Shown here: positions 59,440 to 64,000 of the stretch, piece by piece
Position numbering within the stretch: the stretch's first letter is position 1
Layout: the number at the start of each line of letters is the position of its first letter
Assembly (NCBI RefSeq): GCF_000190595.1
Contig: NC_015167.1
Location: 3,270,501-3,334,500 of the forward strand
Reading direction: 5' to 3'
Length of the DNA: 64,000 bases
Source of the DNA: Cellulophaga lytica DSM 7489
GTDB taxonomy: Bacteria > Bacteroidota > Bacteroidia > Flavobacteriales > Flavobacteriaceae
Notes under the pieces: model-generated
Told to the model about the DNA's origin: nothing
Databases searched by the model: none
The model's input: the letters and a program-made list of their open reading frames with translations, nothing else
Translations under genes and position numbers: made by a program

Positions 59440-59832
59440 ATGGACTTTAAACGAACAGGAATAATATTGTACACTATTGAGTATAAAAAATGTGTAGACT
59501 TTTATGAAAACATACTTGAATTAAACAAAATGTTTGAAACTGAAAATTTAACGTGTTTTGAATTTGGTAACTCTTATTTGATGGTAGAGCTAGATGATGA
59601 ATATAACGGAACACAAACTGAATCTGAACGAATTAAGACTTGTTTACGAATGAACGTTTCAAACGTTAAAATTCTTGCAAACAAACTGATTGAAAAAAAT
59701 ATTGAAGTAGACTACCAAGAACACACTTGGGGAACAATTGCGAAATTTTTTGACCCAGACGGAAATTTATGTGCCTTTAAGGACAATGAAACGTTTGAAA
59801 AACAAATTGCAGACGGAATTAAAGTGAACTAA
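59440..59832 (+). CDS. VOC-family (glyoxalase/bleomycin resistance-like) protein
   Basis: A 130-residue two-module betaalphabetabetabeta protein. It has IILYTIEYKKCVDFYENILELNK, typical of the fold's first module, and HTWGTIAKFFDPDGNLCAFKD, the usual second-module end with the DPDGN turn. Possible metal ligands include Glu and His at the usual positions, but the set is incomplete. It may confer resistance to a small toxic molecule, or act as a dioxygenase-like enzyme. It sits alone between repeats R3 and R4, like a resistance cassette. Confidence 0.85.
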   Translation: MDFKRTGIILYTIEYKKCVDFYENILELNKMFETENLTCFEFGNSYLMVELDDEYNGTQTESERIKTCLRMNVSNVKILANKLIEKNIEVDYQEHTWGTIAKFFDPDGNLCAFKDNETFEKQIADGIKVN

Positions 59833-59843
59833 GCAGAAGAAGA

Positions 59844-59918
59844 GTTAACTAACACTTGTACAAGACTATTTTTATTTGCTAAATTAGGTGTGTAAACACG
59901 TTGTAAAACACTAACAAA
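59844..59918 (+). repeat. Shortened folded repeat, copy R4 (attC-like)
   Basis: Compared with R3, the centre is deleted: TAACACTTGTACAAGACTA runs directly into TTTATTTGCTAAATTAGGTG and then TGTAAACACGTTGT. The outer arms still pair (CACTTGTACAAGAC with GTGTTTTACAACGTG on the reverse strand). At about 75 bases it is the shortest copy. It ends 6 bases before the next ATG. Confidence 0.7.
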
Positions 59919-59923
59919 AACAT

Positions 59924-60514
59924 ATGAAAAAGTACTATTATATAATATCAATTATTTTATTGCAATCATTGTTTGCTTGTAAAAATAACTGTACACCAGA
60001 TATTACAGGAGTAAATTTAACCAATTCCATTTTTCTTACTACAATTGATTCCTTAAAAAGTGTTGATGCTAACAGTTATAGAATTGAACTTCGTTTAGAT
60101 ATAGATCAAATAAATAAAAGACAAGATAAAGATTGCATCCAAGGAGAAAAAGGACTAAAAAGTAATATTAAAGAGTTAAGTATTGTTTCAAATGCTAATA
60201 TTTTTAATACTACAGCTGGAGAAAAAATTAATCTTGACAATTTTAGAATTTATGACTATGTCGGATTTATTTCAGATGATTACGGTGAGGATATTGATGC
60301 TAATTTTAAAAGATATAGATTAAATGAATGGATTGATATGATCAATAATGACTATAGAGATACATACGACTCAACCTTTAAGTTTTATAATAATTTTTAT
60401 ATCGAATTCTCAGACAAAAACCAGTCAGCAAACAATGTTAAATTCAAATTAATAGTAACACTAATGAATGGTAATGTATTTGAAGCAGAAACAAAGCCTA
60501 TAAATATTACTTAA
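59924..60514 (+). CDS. Lipoprotein in the repeat-separated array
   Basis: A 196-residue lipoprotein (lipobox LFAC, followed by a CKNNC-like Cys pair). The mature part is mixed alpha/beta, with NSYRIELRLDIDQINKRQDKDC and KFKLIVTLMNGNVFEAETKP near the end. I do not recognise the family. Its start codon is only 6 bases after R4. It is the last plus-strand gene of the array. The sequence just after its stop (GCTAACGC) resembles the 5' end of a repeat, but no 3' half follows, as the convergent Pmp3 gene begins there. Confidence 0.7.
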   Translation: MKKYYYIISIILLQSLFACKNNCTPDITGVNLTNSIFLTTIDSLKSVDANSYRIELRLDIDQINKRQDKDCIQGEKGLKSNIKELSIVSNANIFNTTAGEKINLDNFRIYDYVGFISDDYGEDIDANFKRYRLNEWIDMINNDYRDTYDSTFKFYNNFYIEFSDKNQSANNVKFKLIVTLMNGNVFEAETKPINIT

Positions 60515-60533
60515 CTTTAAGTTGCTAACGCAT

Positions 60534-60686
60534 TTAATCATTAACTATAAATGCGTGTATAACTCCTGGTAACCAACCAATAATAGTTAGTATAAGACTA
60601 ATTAAAAATGTTTTTCCTATTCCGTGTTTCATAAATACTGCTAATGGTGGTAGTACTATATTTAGTATAATTGTTAGTAATGACAT
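60534..60686 (-). CDS. Pmp3/YqaE-family small membrane proteolipid
   Basis: A 50-residue peptide read on the minus strand: it starts MSLLTIILNIVLPPLAVFMK, followed by HGIGKTFLISLILTIIGWLP and GVIHAFIVND. Two hydrophobic segments joined by a short turn, with the PPLAVF and GWLPGVIHA patterns, define the Pmp3 family. Such proteins sit in the cytoplasmic membrane and affect membrane potential and stress tolerance (salt and cold). It lies at the right edge of the repeat array and is convergent with the lipoprotein gene. It is a stand-alone gene. Confidence 0.9.
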   Translation of the reverse strand: MSLLTIILNIVLPPLAVFMKHGIGKTFLISLILTIIGWLPGVIHAFIVND

Positions 60687-60738
60687 ATGTAGTTATTTTA
60701 ATTAATAATTCTATTTTTCTAAGTTTTTTTTATTCTAG

Positions 60739-61272
60739 TTATTCTTCTTCTTTCTCATCTACCAACATCCTATGATCACTTTTCTTTAACCCAACAATGG
60801 CAATAATATTTGTAACGGTACCATATAACATTAGTATGGTAATAACCATCATTCCGCTAATAATAGAGGAGGAGAAAAGTGTTCCCCAATAAATATATTT
60901 GTACCACCAAACGGCTACGTTATCTGCTTCTGTAATTGGAATATTAAAAAACTGAAAGAGAATTAATGTACTTATAAAAAGTATGGTGTCAAACTTAGCA
61001 ATACTTAATACCTGTGTATAGTGTTTCTTTTTAAGTTTTGTTTCTGTACCTGTACTTATCCCCAGTAAAGTTAATAGTAAGGCTAAAATTGTGGCAGATG
61101 CCAATATTATGGTATTACAAAGCATATTAAGACCTTGTATAGATGAACTTAACAGTTTTTTAGCCTCATAGCCCGATATGTTACCTAAAATAAAGACACC
61201 AAATGCTATAAAAATTGTTGTTACAGCACCACCTATAAAGGCGCGTTTATGATTTTTAAAAAAGTTGCTCAT
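60739..61272 (-). CDS. Four-segment membrane protein
   Basis: A 177-residue protein with four hydrophobic segments (about 11-31, 45-70, 90-110 and 125-160), a charged cytoplasmic C-terminus and no signal peptide. The segment ILASATILALLLTLLGISTGTETKLKKKHY is the most distinctive. I do not recognise the family. It is the last gene of an operon with DUF1989 and YqcI/YcgG genes, 2 bases after DUF1989, so it may anchor or export the product of that pathway. Confidence 0.75.
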   Translation of the reverse strand: MSNFFKNHKRAFIGGAVTTIFIAFGVFILGNISGYEAKKLLSSSIQGLNMLCNTIILASATILALLLTLLGISTGTETKLKKKHYTQVLSIAKFDTILFISTLILFQFFNIPITEADNVAVWWYKYIYWGTLFSSSIISGMMVITILMLYGTVTNIIAIVGLKKSDHRMLVDEKEEE

Positions 61273-61274
61273 TT

Positions 61275-61850
61275 TTATATGATCTTATATCCTATGGGTT
61301 TAAAACTTCCACCATTACTATCTTTTGCAGAGCAAGCTGTTAAAGCTACAATTAAATCCATTTGGGCTTCAAAACAAACATAATCACCAGATTGTGATGT
61401 GGGTGGCTCAACTTTTATTTTCCCAGATTTATTAAAAACAACATTCATAAATATATTAAATGCAGTAGGTATATCATCTTTTTGAATACCGTAGGGCTCT
61501 AAATTTTTGTAAAGGTTTTCAAAACAACTTGGGTGGTATTCTTCAATACCGTAAAAATGTTTAAACGTTTTTCTATCACACGGTGCAAGTAAAAAATCGT
61601 TTCTACCGTTTGTATCTTCTATAATTTTTACCATTTTATTACTTCTGTTACTCCAGAGGTAATTGCCTTTTGTTAGTAAAATAGACTCTTCAAAATCTAA
61701 TGTTTTACCTGAAGATACTTTCTCTTTTATATCGGTTTTATTCAAAAATAAAATGTCTGATACTTGCTTACCTTCAATATCAATAACCTTAAGTATTTGA
61801 CCCTTTTTAAGTTCTAAAGCTGCTCCGGATTTTGGTGGTATAGTAATCAT
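61275..61850 (-). CDS. DUF1989 protein (urea carboxylase-associated type)
   Basis: A 191-residue soluble beta-rich protein. It has family segments IPPKSGAALELKKGQILKVIDIEGKQVSDILFL, a DFLLAPCDRKTF with Cys and YVCFEAQMDLIVALTACS near the end. DUF1989 members are linked to urea, amide or guanidine metabolism, but their reaction is unknown. It overlaps the YqcI/YcgG gene by 4 bases (ATGA), so the two are translated together. In other genomes the same pair occurs, suggesting a shared pathway that acts on a guanidino compound. Confidence 0.88.
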   Translation of the reverse strand: MITIPPKSGAALELKKGQILKVIDIEGKQVSDILFLNKTDIKEKVSSGKTLDFEESILLTKGNYLWSNRSNKMVKIIEDTNGRNDFLLAPCDRKTFKHFYGIEEYHPSCFENLYKNLEPYGIQKDDIPTAFNIFMNVVFNKSGKIKVEPPTSQSGDYVCFEAQMDLIVALTACSAKDSNGGSFKPIGYKII

Positions 61851-62521
61851 TTTTTATGAAATTGGTATGGACATTTCCATTTGTTATTTACTGCTCTTCC
61901 GCTATATTGTCTTGCTTCGCTACCAGCTCCAAAATCTTCTAGCATTGGATTTATAGAACCTTGATATTCCTTATCTCTACGCCTAATTAAGTCTCTTACG
62001 CGAGTATAACGATTGGTTTTACGAAGCTTATCAAACTGATTATGTAAGTTAAACACAATCATAGGAAATGGTGATGATCTTGCTTTTCTGGAAGCATTAG
62101 GATGCATACCAACTATGTAGAACGACTTGCCTAAGATGCTCATACTAAATTTTGGCGAGGATACATCAGAATCTGTACTATTATCCCATTCACAATCATC
62201 CTTACAGTGTAGTTGATACAGTAATTTCCAGAGTGCGTTTTCAAAAGCTAATTCAGTTTTAAATTCGTCATCTTTAAATACGGCAATAAAGGTTTGAAAC
62301 TTTTTAGATTCATCATTAATTTCATTTAAGTAACTATTTAAATCGTTTAATAGAGTAGGGACACATTGTTTAGAAATTTTACTATAATTATGAATAGATA
62401 TAGTATCATTTGCAACAACACTTTGTGCCATAACACAAGGATGATCGTCAAGAATAAATTCTTTTACCATATCATCAACAGCAGTTGTATTCTCTATTTT
62501 GTCCATTGTGTGTAATTCCAT
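61847..62521 (-). CDS. YqcI/YcgG-family protein, GntA-like heme N-hydroxylase
   Basis: A 224-residue soluble protein of the YqcI/YcgG family. It has DDHPCVMAQSVV (a possible heme thiolate Cys region), FYIVGMHPNASRKARSSPFPMIVFNLHNQFDKLR (the family signature) and RDLIRRRDKEYQGSINPML. Characterised members such as GntA are heme-dependent enzymes that N-hydroxylate guanidine groups (for example enduracididine in guanitoxin synthesis, or arginine). It probably hydroxylates arginine or a related amine here. It is the first gene of the three-gene operon. The stop is TAA in the overlap with DUF1989. Confidence 0.88.
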   Translation of the reverse strand: MELHTMDKIENTTAVDDMVKEFILDDHPCVMAQSVVANDTISIHNYSKISKQCVPTLLNDLNSYLNEINDESKKFQTFIAVFKDDEFKTELAFENALWKLLYQLHCKDDCEWDNSTDSDVSSPKFSMSILGKSFYIVGMHPNASRKARSSPFPMIVFNLHNQFDKLRKTNRYTRVRDLIRRRDKEYQGSINPMLEDFGAGSEARQYSGRAVNNKWKCPYQFHKK

Positions 62522-62695
62522 TTTTCAATGCTTTAATGCGTTTGTATCATTTTTATGCTAAATTAAATGGAGTGTAGTTTAAGCTTTATCTCAATCCGTC
62601 ATATTATTAACCTTATCAAGTATATAAGAATTTATGCATTATTTCTTCACTTGTATTTTATAAAAAGGCTAGTAGTTTTAGTATTTATATGATAC

Positions 62696-62722
62696 TAATA
62701 TGGTGTAATTAGCACCATATTA
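62696..62722. promoter_or_regulatory. 27-base near-perfect palindrome before the carrageenase gene
   Basis: TAATATGGTG and CACCATATTA are perfect 10-base inverted arms with a 7-base centre. It is a strong operator candidate for a dimeric regulator. It lies 110 bases before the ATG and about 60 bases before the TAGATTTG promoter. No copy is seen before the agarase or iota-carrageenase gene. The rest of the 62522-62831 gap holds nothing else that I can support. Confidence 0.6.
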
Positions 62723-62784
62723 CCCAATGCTAAAACTATTTTAGCAGTCTTACATATTTTATTATTTTGTAATATATTTCTTAC

Positions 62785-62792
62785 TAGATTTG
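62785..62792 (+). promoter_or_regulatory. -7 element TAGATTTG for the carrageenase gene
   Basis: A perfect TAnnTTTG, 40 bases before the ATG. A possible -33 TTTG-like run lies at about 62766-62769. Confidence 0.5.
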
Positions 62793-62831
62793 TTTCAAAA
62801 CAACAATGTTAATTACAAAAAACAGACTACT

Positions 62832-64000
62832 ATGAAATTAAAAATTATGAAACCAAAAAAGGTATTTTTAAGTTTTCTTCTGGCATTTATTTGCTTGCTA
62901 GGGTACAGCCAAAAACCAAACGGACAAACATCTAATCCGAATGATAATTTTAAATTATTAAACGATTTTTCAGATGAATTTAATACAGGTAACATTAATT
63001 GGAGCAAATGGAGTAAAACGGCTAATTTACCAAACACAAAAGCTTGGAAGTGGGATAACAATGCCAATGCTAAACCGGTAAATTATAAAGGTGAGCGTTC
63101 TGTTGAGCTTACTATGCGTCAAAACGCCAATAATGCAAGAGATGGCATTACATATTTTAAAAGTGGCTGTTTACAAACTATTAAACAGTTGCCTAAAAAC
63201 TTTGTAGGTTATGTAGAATCCAGAATTTATGGTGCAGAAATTAACTCTCCAAAAGCAACAGGTCTTGACAAATACAGAGGTGTGTGTCCGTCTTTTTGGT
63301 TATACAGTAAGTTTTTTGATAATAAACCAATTGGTGAGGCTGTATACACAGAAATTGATGTTGTAGAACTACAACAATTTGATTTTGATCCTAATGGTCC
63401 GGTTGGGCATCAACAAGATTTAATTACAGATGCAGAATCTAATCTTCATTTAGTAAAAAAAGCAAGTTTTGGTAGAGATTGGTTTAGACCAAAACAACCA
63501 AAAGCAAGAGCTACTCAATTAAATAAGTATGAGTTACCTGGTAAATTTGATCCTACAAAAGGTTGGCATACCTATGGTTGTGAAATAACACCTACTAAAT
63601 TATATTTTTATGTAGATGGCGTTAGAGTAGGTAGAGCTTTAGATAATACTTATTGGAGTGATAATCCTATGTATGTTATAGCATCATTAGGTTTAAGAGT
63701 ACCATTTGTAGCGTTTCAGGGTAATGTATTTGAGCCTGTGAACCCAGAAGTAAATCCTAGAGCAAAAAAGAATATAGATGAAATGCCAGTATCTATGCAC
63801 GTAGACTATATAAGAGTATGGGAAAAAAATGGTTCTGGAGGAACTAATAATCCTGTTGGTAACTGTTCAACAGCTCCAACTTGGAAAAAATCAGGAAATT
63901 TTACAAAAGGAGACAGAGTAAAGCTTAATAATGCAATTTATGAACTAAAAGCTAGTAATGGTAGTTGTAGACCAGGTGGAGCTTCTGGCTGTTCTTCAAA
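62832..64000 (+). CDS. GH16 kappa-carrageenase-like enzyme (open at the right edge)
   Basis: The first 389 residues of a secreted GH16 enzyme. A signal peptide (about 1-27, ending GYSQ) precedes the catalytic domain (about 45-345). The catalytic motif is E174-I-D176-V-V-E179, followed by LQQ, the pattern of kappa-carrageenases. Further family segments are WHTYGCEITPTKLYFYVDGVRVG, YVIASLGLRVPFVAFQGNVFEP and MHVDYIRVWEKNG. After a Gly/Asn linker a small domain begins (CSTAPTWKKSGNFTKGDRVKL), like a carbohydrate-binding module of the chitin-binding type (CBM5/12-like). The frame runs past base 64000, so the C-terminus, possibly a T9SS domain, is unseen. Furcellaranase activity is an alternative. 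Confidence 0.85.
   Translation, partial: MKLKIMKPKKVFLSFLLAFICLLGYSQKPNGQTSNPNDNFKLLNDFSDEFNTGNINWSKWSKTANLPNTKAWKWDNNANAKPVNYKGERSVELTMRQNANNARDGITYFKSGCLQTIKQLPKNFVGYVESRIYGAEINSPKATGLDKYRGVCPSFWLYSKFFDNKPIGEAVYTEIDVVELQQFDFDPNGPVGHQQDLITDAESNLHLVKKASFGRDWFRPKQPKARATQLNKYELPGKFDPTKGWHTYGCEITPTKLYFYVDGVRVGRALDNTYWSDNPMYVIASLGLRVPFVAFQGNVFEPVNPEVNPRAKKNIDEMPVSMHVDYIRVWEKNGSGGTNNPVGNCSTAPTWKKSGNFTKGDRVKLNNAIYELKASNGSCRPGGASGCSS

Noticed and set aside
60515-60550. A fifth copy of the long repeat after the last array gene
   Set aside because: Only GCTAACGC resembles a repeat end. The following bases encode the C-terminus of the Pmp3 peptide on the other strand and lack the conserved core.
1-64000. 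tRNA, rRNA, CRISPR arrays and insertion sequences
   Set aside because: I looked for T-loop-like GGTTC, regularly spaced short repeats, and transposase or integrase motifs in ORFs on both strands and found none.

Overview
The window is AT-rich DNA from a member of the Bacteroidota, almost certainly a marine, alga-associated Flavobacteriaceae species. Four things point there: promoters of the TAnnTTTG type, many Cys-anchored lipoproteins, a type IX secretion (T9SS) sorting domain, and an enzyme set for red- and brown-algal carbohydrates (GH16 beta-agarase, GH82 iota-carrageenase, a kappa-carrageenase-like GH16 cut by the right edge, and a mannitol uptake and catabolism operon). I see no rRNA, tRNA, CRISPR array, transposase or integrase gene. 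The species cannot be named from the sequence.

Layout. 1-624: tail of an outer-membrane TonB-type barrel. 691-2407: LytTR/LytS two-component system on the minus strand, divergent from an operon at 2600-4919 (EF-hand, YHYH lipoprotein, MORN-like lipoprotein, SCO1). 4944-9635: housekeeping and membrane genes, including an NhaC-superfamily transporter preceded by a SAM-riboswitch-like leader. 10017-11444: agarase. 11499-12510: lipoprotein and Hsp20. 12632-25711: a large oxidoreductase, cupin and Kef region with two paralogous AraC regulators. 25769-28768: iota-carrageenase, a Crp/Fnr remnant and an OYE-family reductase. 28965-30755: CotH protein and a probable small RNA. 30778-38597: NrtR-type regulator and mannitol operon. 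38752-45005: two TetR systems, one with a tripartite ABC efflux or secretion system. 45343-53722: assorted genes, ending in a radical-SAM/DNA-metabolism pair and a LexA-like regulator. 53981-60514: accessory island with a Gabija-like OLD nuclease/UvrD pair, then single genes separated by long folded attC-like repeats. 60534-62521: Pmp3 peptide and a YqcI/YcgG-DUF1989-membrane protein operon. 62832-64000: carrageenase, open at the edge.

Three regulatory patterns stand out. (1) Three promoters (14433-14502, 19783-19852, 21854-21923) carry the same 21-bp-period direct repeat, ending in ACC and placed exactly 23 bp before a TAnnTTTG element. A fourth, degenerate copy precedes the AlkB-like gene. 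This defines a probable AraC regulon. (2) Four promoters (before 2600, 28965, 30625 and 45343) carry ACAG repeats at 21-bp period, placed exactly 30 bp before the -7 element. This is the expected geometry for a LytTR regulator and probably the regulon of the LytTR system at 691-2407. One of the four has no ORF and seems to drive a roughly 130-nt RNA ending in a strong terminator. (3) Palindromic operators lie before the mannitol operon, both TetR genes, the LexA-like gene and the terminal carrageenase.

The accessory island at 53981-60514 is the likeliest place for an undescribed mobile system. Its genes all point the same way, their start codons lie 6 to 47 bases after a conserved 75-153 nt dyad repeat, and the repeat's outer arms differ from copy to copy while its core is conserved. 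This is how integron cassettes look, but no integrase gene lies in the window.
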